64,000 bases of DNA, taken from NCBI RefSeq assembly GCF_030123245.1, contig NZ_CP126101.1:2478501-2542500 (forward strand), read 5' to 3'. Shown here in pieces: positions 18,402 through 27,401 of this stretch. The stretch is from Lysinibacillus pakistanensis. GTDB taxonomy: Bacteria; Bacillota; Bacilli; Bacillales_A; Planococcaceae. The translations under genes and the position numbers were made by a program. Each line of letters starts with the position of its first letter. Within the stretch, counting starts at the first letter, position 1. Under the pieces are notes generated by a model. The model saw nothing but the letters and a program-made list of their open reading frames with translations. It was not told the origin of the DNA and did no database searches.

Positions 18402-19028
18402 CTAGTCAATCCACGCTTTCTCTTTTGCTACAATTACTGCCTCCGCTCTTGATTCTACATTCAGCTTAACAAATAATTTAGATAAATAGTTTTCAACTGT
18501 TCTCTGTGTTACGCCAATGGCAGAAGCAATGGCTTTATTCGTACAGCCCTGTGCGACAAGCTGTAAAATTTCTTGTTCTTTGTCACTCAGTAAAACTTCC
18601 TGATGTCTATTTGGCATATTCATGCGCTGCTGAACGAAATCCAAAAAATCTGCTGATAGTAGAATTTCACCTCTTAACGCAGCTAGAATAGTTTGTATCA
18701 CTTGCTCTTTAGTGGCTAACTTTGAGAGTAGACCGTCAATTTTTTTCTCTACCAGTAATTCGTAATAATCGGAAAGCTCGTATCCTGTATACAGTAAGAT
18801 GATGGCTTCGGGGTGTTTTTTCTTAATCATCTCAGAAAGCTGAATACCATTAATCGGTTTCATATTAATATCGATTAAAAATAATTGAAAAGCTTGAGCA
18901 TCCATTCTTGCTAATACCGCTTCACAATTCTGCTCTGTGTCTATATTAACATCCGTTAAATCCTGTAATAACGTTTTCGTACCATCTAAAACGACAGGAT
19001 GGTCATCTACAATAAGAATATTAATCAT
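18402..19028 (-). CDS. NarL/LuxR-family response regulator
   Basis: 208 residues from the ATG complementary to 19026-19028. The receiver domain starts MINILIVDDHPVVLDG, with the phospho-acceptor Asp in FLIDINM, and the LuxR-type helix-turn-helix is LSDKEQEILQLVAQGCTNKA, then VTQRTVENYLSKLFVKLNV. The start overlaps the stop of the histidine kinase gene by eight bases, so this is the cognate partner. The likely operators lie in the kinase's divergent promoter region, where TTTCGG half-sites resemble the ComA-type inverted repeat with a 4-bp spacer. Confidence 0.88.
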   Translation of the reverse strand: MINILIVDDHPVVLDGTKTLLQDLTDVNIDTEQNCEAVLARMDAQAFQLFLIDINMKPINGIQLSEMIKKKHPEAIILLYTGYELSDYYELLVEKKIDGLLSKLATKEQVIQTILAALRGEILLSADFLDFVQQRMNMPNRHQEVLLSDKEQEILQLVAQGCTNKAIASAIGVTQRTVENYLSKLFVKLNVESRAEAVIVAKEKAWID

Positions 19029-21213
19029 ACGAATCCCCGTCCTCTTGAATTTGAATATATATATGCATTCCTTCATTATGATTGGAGGCAATGTTGATCT
19101 CACCATTAAATGCGCGAACACGCTCACGAATACCGTTTATACCCATGGAAGCTGATGATTGCATTAAATCTTCGATATTACAGCCAATTCCATTATCATC
19201 GTAATATAGGATAAAACCATGTTGAATGGCTTGTAACTTTAATGATACCTCAGTGGCCTCAGCATGCTTTATCGCATTATTTAACAGTTCCTGTACTAGG
19301 CGATAAACAACTAAATGTAAGGTGACGTCCTGAAATTGGACACGTTCTATATGTGCATTTAATAAAAAATCTGCCCGAATTTTGACTTTTTGTATTAATT
19401 TTTTTAAAGCCATCTGTAATCCAAATGTGTCAAGTAAAGGAGGGCTTAGATTTTCGCAATATTCCCGTAAATCTTTTGTGGCATTCAGCAATTGCTCTCG
19501 AATATCTAATACCTTTTCTTTTTTTATAATCGATGTTCCAGCAAGCACATCTAGCTCTCTCGCTAAATGAAGCTGTTCCTGTAAAATGGTGTCATGTAAT
19601 TCTTGCGCTAAAATACTTTTTTCTTTTTCGATAATATTCCACAATAATTTATCGAGCCAAGGTAGCTGTGTATCATTGGCATCCTGTATTTGTTGGATTT
19701 CTTGCACTAAATCTTCAATAAGCTTCAGATTATCAATAAACATGGAGACATAAAGTGAAAGTAACTCAAGCCAAAGTAGCTCTTCTTTTTGCAGGGAGTG
19801 TCTTATTTTTAAAACGACCTTTTCTTCACCAGCATCGTGTAGCAACAGTTGAATTGTGCCCATTTTTTCAATAATCTCACCGCGAACGAATGGTACAACT
19901 TCTGTCTCGGTAGTAATCAAAAAGGCTGTTGTACCAAGTTTTTCGGTAATTTCATATTTGAATAGATTTAATAATTCTTGTTGATTTTTTGCTTTTCCCA
20001 TTCTGTTAACTGCAGCATATAAATTATGTACATAATTACCAGTGGAAGAAAAAATAATTTTTCGGTATTTAAAATCAAGCTGCTCTTTTATATAGAAGCT
20101 TGCTATGATAACAAGAAAAATAAGAATAAAGATACTTGTCATTGTAACAAGTGAAATATCCTTTGAAAATATTAAGGCTATGCTTGAAGTCAGTATTACG
20201 GCACTAAAAAAAGCAAGGGTAGAATAATACCGAAATCGAGATAATTGATATTCAATATCGAATAGTCGCTCATTCACTTGAATGAAAATAAAGGAGAATG
20301 GAATAAATAATAAAAATAGTGCAGCAAACTCCGCATGTAAAATGGGTTCATGACCCAATATTTCTGGTATTACAAAAAAAAGTAAAAAAGGTAAGAATGG
20401 TGTAATAAAGGCAATAGCAATTAGCCGGATTTTTGCTAGTTTTGTTCGTAAATAACTTGTAAGTAATATATAGATAGCATAAAGGACAAGTCCAACAAAT
20501 AGACCTAAAATAATAAAGGCAGTTAATTCTCTCAAACCTCGATTAAATAGTACATAGACATAACAACAAAGAACCGCAAGTGGAAGGACATAAAGCCATT
20601 TCGTATCAAGATATCGCCATTCTATATGTAAGTAGCGGAAATACAATTGTAAAAAGTGAATTAAAAGTACTAAACATAAAATGATGCCTATCCCTATTAC
20701 TAGCATACCAATAAGATCTCCTCTTCCGGAAGCACCTGTACTAATATAAGCTAAAGAGCAGGTTAATAAAAATAGTGTTAATAGTTTCGTTTTTTTGTCT
20801 TTTTTATTATTTTTCCATAAATAGAAAGAAACCCCTAAGGAGAGTAAGAAATAAAATATTGGAAAAATAATTTGCAAAAATAATTCCTCAGGTATATCTT
20901 GATGCTGAATTGTTATGGTATGAACAACGCCACTAGGCTTAATAAATGTTAACTCTTTGGCACTTCTTGCGACTGAGTGAAATTGAATGGAACTATTTTC
21001 TTGTGCAGGTTCTTTGTCGATTGTCAGTAAAATATCACCCGTTTCAACATTTTGTTGCTGTGCCCAATCAGGATAATAGAGATCAGCAATAACTAGTTGC
21101 CCACTAGATGCGTCCACCAAAATACCAATAAAAGGTGCCTTTATTGTTACTGCAAGTACATAAATTCCTAGTACTAAATATGCAATGAAAATACTATATG
21201 TCCATTTAATCAT
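19021..21213 (-). CDS. ComP-like sensor histidine kinase
   Basis: 730 residues. The N-terminus has a membrane segment (8-28), then an extracytoplasmic PDZ-like segment with WAQQQNVETGDILLTIDKEP, followed by about eight further membrane segments (roughly 115-380), a GAF-like region, and a HisKA_3 dimerisation helix with the phospho-acceptor in LAQELHDTILQEQLHLARE. The HATPase has NNAIKHAEA and DDNGIGCN. This architecture is that of the ComP quorum-sensing kinase of bacilli. No comQ or comX-like gene is adjacent, so the ligand is unknown. It is co-transcribed with the overlapping LuxR-type regulator. Confidence 0.82.
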   Translation of the reverse strand: MIKWTYSIFIAYLVLGIYVLAVTIKAPFIGILVDASSGQLVIADLYYPDWAQQQNVETGDILLTIDKEPAQENSSIQFHSVARSAKELTFIKPSGVVHTITIQHQDIPEELFLQIIFPIFYFLLSLGVSFYLWKNNKKDKKTKLLTLFLLTCSLAYISTGASGRGDLIGMLVIGIGIILCLVLLIHFLQLYFRYLHIEWRYLDTKWLYVLPLAVLCCYVYVLFNRGLRELTAFIILGLFVGLVLYAIYILLTSYLRTKLAKIRLIAIAFITPFLPFLLFFVIPEILGHEPILHAEFAALFLLFIPFSFIFIQVNERLFDIEYQLSRFRYYSTLAFFSAVILTSSIALIFSKDISLVTMTSIFILIFLVIIASFYIKEQLDFKYRKIIFSSTGNYVHNLYAAVNRMGKAKNQQELLNLFKYEITEKLGTTAFLITTETEVVPFVRGEIIEKMGTIQLLLHDAGEEKVVLKIRHSLQKEELLWLELLSLYVSMFIDNLKLIEDLVQEIQQIQDANDTQLPWLDKLLWNIIEKEKSILAQELHDTILQEQLHLARELDVLAGTSIIKKEKVLDIREQLLNATKDLREYCENLSPPLLDTFGLQMALKKLIQKVKIRADFLLNAHIERVQFQDVTLHLVVYRLVQELLNNAIKHAEATEVSLKLQAIQHGFILYYDDNGIGCNIEDLMQSSASMGINGIRERVRAFNGEINIASNHNEGMHIYIQIQEDGDSYD

Positions 21214-21303
21214 CTAACTCTCTCATTTATTTTCATCGAATAATCTCCGTTTCATCAAATAGTATGCTATATATTATCCATAATAAATGATCATTATGGA
21301 ATA

Positions 21304-21366
21304 CCGAAATCAGCTCTTTCGGAAAACCACTATTGCTTTTTCGGAATAACGAAATAGTCTTTTCGG
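21304..21366. promoter_or_regulatory. Phased TTTCGG repeats between divergent genes
   Basis: TTTCGG occurs at 21317-21322, 21339-21344 and 21361-21366, at exact 22-bp intervals. The middle copy is part of TTTCGGAATAACGAAA (21339-21354), an inverted repeat with a 4-bp spacer like a ComA box, and the first pairs with CCGAAA at 21304-21309. Two helical turns between sites suggests cooperative binding on one face by the adjacent LuxR-type regulator. Confidence 0.55.
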
Positions 21367-21420
21367 TAAAAGCTATGATAGTGTAAATCTAGCATATGTG
21401 ACGGAAAGGGGGAGCATTGC

Positions 21421-22338
21421 GTGAAAAAGTGCGGATTGTCACTAATCCTGTTTTTCCTAGTCGCCATAATGTTGTATCCAATGACAGCTATTGCTAATGC
21501 CTTTGAAAAAGATAAGGTTGAAGTTGATATTTGCATTATCGGAAGTGATAATCATTTTGTTTATAAAATACCTAAGCGATTACATAAAGATAAGCCTTAT
21601 GTTGAGATGAGAAATAAGATTGAATCCACATTAGCAAGTCATTGGAAGGTAGAAGATGCTCATTATGAAGCGAACCAGTCAGAAGTTGCGTATACTTTCT
21701 TCATTCAAGATTTATTTCAAGAAAAGCAAAGTGGGCAAATGAAAGTAGCAATTCCATATAGTATCCTAGTAGGAATGTTTGGTGAAGATGAAGCCATTGA
21801 ATTACGTATTTTAGCTAGTAAATTAACGAATTGGAAAGTCAATGCAAATGATTGGGCAGCATTCGGGTTCGTAGCACCTCTCACGCTTTTAAGTGATCAG
21901 GAATATGTCTATGAGGGAGCTGTCTACGAGCTTTTACAGCAGCGGGTAGGCCATTTTGATGGAACCGTCATGAAAGGTCAATTGGTGCTCAATAGCGTTA
22001 TCTATTTTAGTTTTATTTTAGTGCAATTATTGACTTGTATAATAATGTCAAGACGCTTGAAAAAGAGAATCATTAAAGATCCAGAAAATATGCATCAGTT
22101 CCGAAAGTTAAATTATCTGTATCAAATCATCCCATTAATGGTAATCATTGCGCAAATTGTATTTTTAGTGATGTCTGGGCTGTTGACTGCATTTGGTCTT
22201 TATTTTAATCCAGGCATTGATTTATTATTTATTGTTGGACCGATTTTATTGAATATTATTTTGCTGCCTACATTTTTCGTTACAACTGAAAGTGAAATCT
22301 CTAAAGAGTTAAATAATTTCTTAGATTCAGGTATGTAA
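21421..22338 (+). CDS. Hypothetical membrane protein divergent from the ComP-like kinase
   Basis: 305 residues starting at GTG 21421 after GGGGGAG. A signal peptide (MKKCGLSLILFFLVAIM, cut near ALANA-like AIANA) precedes an extracytoplasmic domain of about 160 residues, and the C-terminal third has three membrane segments with a basic cytoplasmic loop SRRLKKRIIKDP. I do not recognise the family. Its promoter region carries the phased TTTCGG sites, so it is the best candidate target of the two-component system next door. Confidence 0.65.
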   Translation: MKKCGLSLILFFLVAIMLYPMTAIANAFEKDKVEVDICIIGSDNHFVYKIPKRLHKDKPYVEMRNKIESTLASHWKVEDAHYEANQSEVAYTFFIQDLFQEKQSGQMKVAIPYSILVGMFGEDEAIELRILASKLTNWKVNANDWAAFGFVAPLTLLSDQEYVYEGAVYELLQQRVGHFDGTVMKGQLVLNSVIYFSFILVQLLTCIIMSRRLKKRIIKDPENMHQFRKLNYLYQIIPLMVIIAQIVFLVMSGLLTAFGLYFNPGIDLLFIVGPILLNIILLPTFFVTTESEISKELNNFLDSGM

Positions 22339-22431
22339 ATATTGAAGTTGTTTTTTCTTTTTGCCCGACCAAATAGGGTTATTAGATGTTATAATGGTCA
22401 ACAGCAAACGTGAAGGAGCTGTTGAGAAACG

Positions 22432-23409
22432 ATGACGCATCCAGAAACTGCGTATTTACATTTACTACAACATATATTAGAGAATGGCATTAAAAAGGAA
22501 GATCGTACAGGGACAGGGACATATAGTGTATTTGGCCATCAAATGCGTTTTGATCTCAGTAAGGGCTTTCCGCTGTTAACGACAAAACGTATTCCGTTTA
22601 AACTTGTGGCTAGTGAGTTACTTTGGTTTATTAAAGGTGATACTAATATTCGATATCTATTACAGAATAATAATCATATTTGGGATGAGTGGGCCTTTAA
22701 AAAATGGATTGAATCTGATGACTATTCTGGTCCTGATATGACCGATTTTGGTAGACGGTGTTTAATAGATGAATCATTTAACGTGATTTATCAAAAAGAA
22801 CTGGCATCATTTTGTGAGCGTGTATTATCAGACGATGAATTTGCACGCAAATATGGGGAACTGGGGAATGTCTACGGCAAGCAATGGCGCAATTGGACAA
22901 CATCTACAGGGGAGAGCCTTGATCAATTGCAGGATGTAATCCATCAAATTAAACATAATCCTGATTCAAGACGTATCATTGTCAATGCTTGGAATCCAGA
23001 AGATGTGATTGATGCAGGAGCAAAGGGCAGTAAAGCGGCATTACCTCCATGTCATGTGATGTTCCAATTTTATGTAGCTGATGGTAAGTTGAGCTGTCAA
23101 TTGATGCAAAGAAGTCTGGATACACTATTAGGTTGTCCATTTAATATTGCTTCCTACGCATTATTGACACATTTAATTGCGCATGAGTGTGGATTAGAAG
23201 TTGGCGAGTTTATTCATAGCATTGGGGATGCTCATATATATATAAATCACGTGGAGCAAGTAAAAGAGCAGCTTTCTCGTGATCCAAAGGACCTACCAAC
23301 CTTGAAAATTAATCCGAATAAAACGTCAATTTTTGATATAGAGCTTGAAGATTTAACAATTGAGGGCTATAACCCGCATCCAGCAATTAAAGCACCCATA
23401 GCCGTATAA
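22432..23409 (+). CDS. thyA: Thymidylate synthase
   Basis: 325 residues. Motifs: [19 protein letters not shown], the catalytic cysteine in [33 protein letters not shown] and the C-terminal [11 protein letters not shown]. An insertion around residues 85-145 puts it in the longer ThyA class found in lactobacilli and many bacilli. It makes dTMP from dUMP using methylene-tetrahydrofolate. The next gene in many bacilli is dihydrofolate reductase; here folA is 33 kb away (56613). A terminator follows directly. Confidence 0.95.
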   Translation: MTHPETAYLHLLQHILENGIKKEDRTGTGTYSVFGHQMRFDLSKGFPLLTTKRIPFKLVASELLWFIKGDTNIRYLLQNNNHIWDEWAFKKWIESDDYSGPDMTDFGRRCLIDESFNVIYQKELASFCERVLSDDEFARKYGELGNVYGKQWRNWTTSTGESLDQLQDVIHQIKHNPDSRRIIVNAWNPEDVIDAGAKGSKAALPPCHVMFQFYVADGKLSCQLMQRSLDTLLGCPFNIASYALLTHLIAHECGLEVGEFIHSIGDAHIYINHVEQVKEQLSRDPKDLPTLKINPNKTSIFDIELEDLTIEGYNPHPAIKAPIAV

Positions 23410-23414
23410 CTATA

Positions 23415-23446
23415 ACAGCAGCCGATTTGGTTGCTGTTTTTTTTAG
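23415..23446 (+). terminator. thyA terminator
   Basis: ACAGCAGCC/GGTTGCTGT stem followed by eight T, starting six bases after the thyA stop codon. Confidence 0.85.
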
Positions 23447-23610
23447 AATTTAATTTTCCTGAAAAAGGTAAAATATTAGAATAATTCACCAAATGTTTCA
23501 AAAGAGAGTTTTCCAATATATTGAATATGGCAATTATAGGATATATACTAAAATTAGTTTAAGTACTAAGAAATCTTTAGGGTTCAAATAAAAATGTAGA
23601 GGTGAATAGT

Positions 23611-23808
23611 ATGAGGAAATCAATGGTGTTTCAAATAGATGAAAGAGGAGAAAAACAACGTAGAAGGAAGTTGACTATCCATTCACCTCAACCAGAAAAA
23701 AATGCTATTGAACAACATGAGCAATCCTACATCTCTACAAAATTAACACAGGAGCAAATTAAGAAAATGATGCAGGTAATTGATGAAATTCGTCTTAGAC
23801 GATTATGA
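23611..23808 (+). CDS. Hypothetical small basic protein
   Basis: 65 residues from ATG 23611, eight bases after AGAGGTG. Highly charged, with an Arg/Lys cluster EKQRRRKLT near residue 15 and a C-terminal helix. No membrane segment or known motif. The ribosome site and separate promoter region support it as a real gene. Confidence 0.5.
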   Translation: MRKSMVFQIDERGEKQRRRKLTIHSPQPEKNAIEQHEQSYISTKLTQEQIKKMMQVIDEIRLRRL

Positions 23809-23820
23809 TATATTATAAAT

Positions 23821-23842
23821 AAAGCGCTTTCTAAGCTATAAT
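23821..23842 (+). promoter_or_regulatory. Possible cre-like palindrome with -10 box
   Basis: AAAGCGCTTT (23821-23830) is a perfect palindrome resembling the core of a catabolite-responsive element, and TATAAT follows at 23837-23842, ahead of a small gene. The match to the CcpA consensus is partial. Confidence 0.3.
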
Positions 23843-23861
23843 AGCCTAGGAGGTGTTTTAG

Positions 23862-24068
23862 ATGAACGTAATATTTGTAGAAACATTTACAGGTACAGAG
23901 CTTTTACAAATGGTGTCACAGGATGTAGCAGGCATATTAGCAGCAGCACAAGGAGAGAGTGTAACATTCCCATTAGGTCACTTTAAGTATGAATTTCATA
24001 ACCTAGATTTTTATGAGGAAGACGGAGAAATCCGACAAGAGCTAGTTATTTACGTAAAGAAAATTTAA
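23862..24068 (+). CDS. Hypothetical small acidic protein
   Basis: 68 residues, acidic, no membrane segments, behind a strong TAGGAGGTG site. The sequence includes GTELLQMVSQDVAGILAAAQ and an acidic C-terminal strand pair. No family recognised. Confidence 0.55.
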   Translation: MNVIFVETFTGTELLQMVSQDVAGILAAAQGESVTFPLGHFKYEFHNLDFYEEDGEIRQELVIYVKKI

Positions 24069-24180
24069 TGCTGAACTTCAATCTGTTTTTTTATTCGAGA
24101 GAAAAGAATAAGATGCATTTTAAACGGAAAAAATAAAAACAGGTGTTAAATAAAGCAATTTTCTTGCCTTTTTTGATACC

Positions 24181-24199
24181 TGTAACTATAATAGTTACA
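24181..24199. promoter_or_regulatory. Operator of the Rrf2 regulator gene
   Basis: TGTAACTATAATAGTTACA is a perfect 19-bp palindrome 17 bases before the regulator start. Almost the same sequence precedes the ywnB-like gene, so both should be bound by the same protein. Confidence 0.75.
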
Positions 24200-24215
24200 A
24201 CAGGTGGTGATACAT

Positions 24216-24629
24216 ATGGTGAACAGTCGATTTTCGGTAGCGATCCATATACTTTCGCTCATTGCAACAACATCTGATAAAAGTCAGCTAACCTCTGATT
24301 TTATGGCAGGAAGTGTCAATACCAATCCAGTTGTAGTAAGACGCATGATTGGTACCCTCAAAAAAGCAGGATTGCTGTCATCACAAACAGGCATAGCTGG
24401 TTATGAGCTATTAGTAGAGCCAAGAGATTTAACATTATTGGCTATCTATCAGGCAATTGATGGGCCCGAGCAACTTTTTGCGATTCATGATGAGCCAAAT
24501 CCAGCCTGTATGGTAGGGCGAAAAATCCAACATACGTTGGAGGGGGTTTATACATCTATTTGGAATGCAATGGAAGAACAGTTACAAGCACAAACTTTAC
24601 AGGATGTGCTAGATCAACTTCGTCTTTAA
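24216..24629 (+). CDS. ywnA: Rrf2-family transcriptional regulator (YwnA-like)
   Basis: 137 residues from ATG 24216, with GGTGGTGA upstream. The winged-helix domain reads SRFSVAIHILSLIATT, then TNPVVVRRMIGTLKKAGLL, typical of Rrf2. Only one cysteine is visible (NPACMVGRK), so an iron-sulfur cluster as in IscR/NsrR with three cysteines is unlikely. It lies immediately upstream of an NAD(P)-binding protein gene, as ywnA-ywnB in B. subtilis, and both genes carry the same 19-bp palindrome, implying autoregulation and local control. Confidence 0.8.
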   Translation: MVNSRFSVAIHILSLIATTSDKSQLTSDFMAGSVNTNPVVVRRMIGTLKKAGLLSSQTGIAGYELLVEPRDLTLLAIYQAIDGPEQLFAIHDEPNPACMVGRKIQHTLEGVYTSIWNAMEEQLQAQTLQDVLDQLRL

Positions 24630-24655
24630 ACGAAGTCGATCTTTTGTACTCTACC

Positions 24656-24674
24656 TGTAACTTAAATAGTTACA
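24656..24674. promoter_or_regulatory. Operator of the ywnB-like gene
   Basis: TGTAACTTAAATAGTTACA differs from the operator at 24181-24199 at two central positions only, and lies 24 bases before the start of the next gene. Confidence 0.75.
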
Positions 24675-24698
24675 ACTATAAACTAGGAGGAACACATA

Positions 24699-25328
24699 AT
24701 GAAAATTGGTGTAATTGGAGCAACAGGGAAGGCAGGACAAAGAATAGTAGAGGAAGCATTACAACGTGGTCATGAAGTAACAGCCATCGTACGCTCTGCA
24801 TCGAAAGTAGCAGCTAATATCCCTGTTATGGAGAAAGACGTATTTGCCTTAACGCAAGAGGATGTAAAAGGCTTTGATGTTGTTATTAATGCATTTGGCG
24901 CTCCGTTTGGTCAGGAAGAATTACATGTAAAAGTAGGTCGTCATTTAATTGATATTCTAACTGGCATAGATACAAAATTATTTGTTGTTGGTGGAGCGGG
25001 CAGTTTGTTTGTAGACCCAGAAAAAACTACGCGCGTAATGGATACACCAGACTTTCCTGAAATGTTTTATGCAACAGCTAAAAACCAAGGTGAAAATCTA
25101 CTTGATTTACAACAATCTGCAATTACTTGGACATTTTTAAGTCCATCTGCATTCTTTGATCCAGAAGGTCCAAGAACAGGAAGCTACAAAGCAGGTGCTG
25201 ACCATTTATTAGTGAATGCTGCTGGTGAAAGCTATGTAAGCTATGCGGATTATGCAATAGCTGTAATAGATGAAATTGAAAATCCAACTCATAAAAATAG
25301 TCGTTTTACTGTAACTTCAGATAAATAA
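24699..25328 (+). CDS. ywnB: NAD(P)-binding Rossmann-fold oxidoreductase (YwnB-like)
   Basis: 209 residues. The N-terminal dinucleotide-binding motif is IGVIGATGKAGQRIVEEAL (G-x-x-G-x-x-G), followed by RGHEVTAIVRS, and an atypical-SDR middle region with NAFGAP and GAGSLF. It belongs to the NAD(P)H-binding NmrA/BlvR-like family; substrate unknown. AGGAGG lies upstream of the ATG. Paired operators indicate control by the adjacent Rrf2 protein. Confidence 0.82.
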   Translation: MKIGVIGATGKAGQRIVEEALQRGHEVTAIVRSASKVAANIPVMEKDVFALTQEDVKGFDVVINAFGAPFGQEELHVKVGRHLIDILTGIDTKLFVVGGAGSLFVDPEKTTRVMDTPDFPEMFYATAKNQGENLLDLQQSAITWTFLSPSAFFDPEGPRTGSYKAGADHLLVNAAGESYVSYADYAIAVIDEIENPTHKNSRFTVTSDK

Positions 25329-25551
25329 AAAAGAAAGTGCGGGATTTATTGGAGAGGTTTTTACTTGCTTCTTTTTTATGACATTCACCACTTAAAGCGG
25401 AAAAATGGACCGAGCGTATAGAATGCGCTCGGTTTTTAGCGAATAATTTACTTTTTTAAAGGATTTTTTTATTTTACAGAAAAATGACTGTTTACAATCC
25501 GCCATTAATTAGCTACTATCAAGTGTGAGTATTGCATAAAAGGAGACGACA

Positions 25552-26973
25552 ATGATGTCAACACAACGTATAGAAAAAGATTTTTTAGGTGAACGAGTAT
25601 TACCAGCAAATGCTTATTATGGGATTCAAACGCTACGTGCGACTGAAAACTTTCCTATTACAGGCTACACAATTCACTCTGCTTTAATTAAAGCAATGGG
25701 GATTGTTAAAAAAGCAGCAGCATTGGGCAATATGGAAGTACACCTATTATCAAAAGAAATTGGTGAGGCAATTGTCGAAGCAGCACAAGAAGTGATAGAT
25801 GGAAAATGGGATGCAGAATTTATTGTAGACCCAATCCAGGGCGGTGCAGGTACATCGATCAACATGAATGCCAATGAAGTAATTGCAAACCGTGCCCTAG
25901 AAATTTTAGGGAAAGAAAAAGGGGACTATCAATCAATCAGTCCAAATAGCCATGTGAATATGTCCCAATCAACAAATGATGCTTTCCCAACAGCTATTCA
26001 TATTGCTGTTTTAAATTTAATAGATGAATTACTGCTAACGATGGATAATATGCAAGCGGTATTCCACCAAAAAGCAGAGCAATTTGCGCATGTAATTAAG
26101 ATGGGACGAACACATTTACAAGACGCAGTGCCAATTCGATTAGGACAAGAGTTCGAAGCTTACTGCCGTGTGATCAACCGTGATATTGTACGTATCCGTC
26201 AAACTCGCCCAAATTTATATGATGTGAATATGGGCGCGACAGCAGTTGGTACAGGTTTAAATGCATTCCCGGATTACATTAAGTCTGTCGATGAGCATCT
26301 TGCTGAAATTTCAGGATTACCGTTAAAAGGTGCAACTCATTTAGTAGACGCTACACAAAATACGGATGCTTATACAGAAGTGTCTGGTGCATTAAAAATC
26401 TGTATGATTAACATGTCTAAAATTGCGAATGACCTTCGCTTAATGGCTTCAGGGCCACGTGCCGGCTTAGGAGAGATTATCTTACCCGCTCGCCAACCGG
26501 GATCTTCCATTATGCCAGGTAAGGTAAATCCAGTAATGCCAGAAGTTTTAAATCAAGTTGCCTTCCAGGTAATCGGCAATGATCAAACAATTTCTCTAGC
26601 ATCTGAAGCAGGTCAATTAGAATTAAACGTGATGGAGCCTGTTTTAGTATTTAACCTAATTCAATCCATTAGCATTATGAATAATGTATTCCGTGCGTTT
26701 ACTGAAAACTGTTTAAAAGATATTGAAGCAAATGAAGAGCGTATGAAGGAGTATGTAGAGAAAAGTGTTGGTGTCCTAACGGCTGTTAATCCACATATCG
26801 GCTATGAAGTGGCTGCTCGTCTAGCACGTGAAGCAATCCTATCAGGTCGTTCAATTCGTGATTTATGTTTGGAAGCTGGCGTACTAACAACTGAACAATT
26901 AGATTTAATTTTAGACCCTTATGAAATGACACACCCTGGTATTGCAGGATCAAGCATTATGAAATTGAAATAA
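25552..26973 (+). CDS. aspA: Aspartate ammonia-lyase
   Basis: 473 residues, full length. Family signature GSSIMPGKVNPVMPE holds the catalytic serine; NSHVNMSQSTNDAFPTA and GRTHLQDAVPIRLGQEF complete the active site. The enzyme deaminates L-aspartate to fumarate and ammonia in the cytoplasm, as a tetramer. Fumarase class II is similar, but the TRATENFPI-like start (TLRATENFPITGY) and the length point to aspartase. It is monocistronic with an AAGGAG site and a strong terminator. Confidence 0.9.
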   Translation: MMSTQRIEKDFLGERVLPANAYYGIQTLRATENFPITGYTIHSALIKAMGIVKKAAALGNMEVHLLSKEIGEAIVEAAQEVIDGKWDAEFIVDPIQGGAGTSINMNANEVIANRALEILGKEKGDYQSISPNSHVNMSQSTNDAFPTAIHIAVLNLIDELLLTMDNMQAVFHQKAEQFAHVIKMGRTHLQDAVPIRLGQEFEAYCRVINRDIVRIRQTRPNLYDVNMGATAVGTGLNAFPDYIKSVDEHLAEISGLPLKGATHLVDATQNTDAYTEVSGALKICMINMSKIANDLRLMASGPRAGLGEIILPARQPGSSIMPGKVNPVMPEVLNQVAFQVIGNDQTISLASEAGQLELNVMEPVLVFNLIQSISIMNNVFRAFTENCLKDIEANEERMKEYVEKSVGVLTAVNPHIGYEVAARLAREAILSGRSIRDLCLEAGVLTTEQLDLILDPYEMTHPGIAGSSIMKLK

Positions 26974-26985
26974 TAGATTTTAGAG

Positions 26986-27015
26986 AGCACTTTGCCAAGC
27001 GTAAAGTGCTTTTTT
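26986..27015 (+). terminator. aspA terminator
   Basis: AGCACTTT/AAAGTGCT stem followed by TTTTTT, 13 bases past the stop codon. Confidence 0.85.
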
Positions 27016-27049
27016 ATCTTGATTCAGCACATTTTAACTGTACAAAAAG

Positions 27050-27300
27050 CGAAGAGTCATACACAGAATACTCCCACCTCTATAGGTGGCGAGTTGAATG
27101 AGATTTTTTTCTTTTCAGTGCGGTACAAATACCCGCTGTAATAGAAAAACTAGGGCTAAGAACTTCATATTTTGTTAGAACTCCTTAGTGACCAACATCA
27201 CGTTGGCCTAAACCCCTGATAGATGTCAAAGTTATTGAAGAGGTGCTTTTCGAGTGAGCTCGAAAAATCCAGACACAATTGCACTGTGATGTAATTGTTA
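27050..27300 (-). other. Structured gene-free stretch, possible IS200/IS605 end relic
   Basis: Between aspA and the chemoreceptor there is no gene. On the minus strand, a region with several hairpins (27225-27250 AACGTGATGTTGG type, TTTCGAGC/GCTCGAAA near 27250-27265) ends in CGCCACCTATAGAGGTGG near 27075-27095. A stable hairpin of that kind with a pyrimidine run next to it is typical of the right end and guide-RNA region of IS605/tnpB elements. No tnpA or tnpB remains. The assignment is tentative. Confidence 0.25.
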
Positions 27301-27401
27301 TGACTTAATTCTTACAATAGAGGGGCCTTTTTCTGTGAATCGAAGGAAAATTCAACTATAATAACTACATTGGAATATTATTATAGTAGGGGGAAATTAG
27401 T

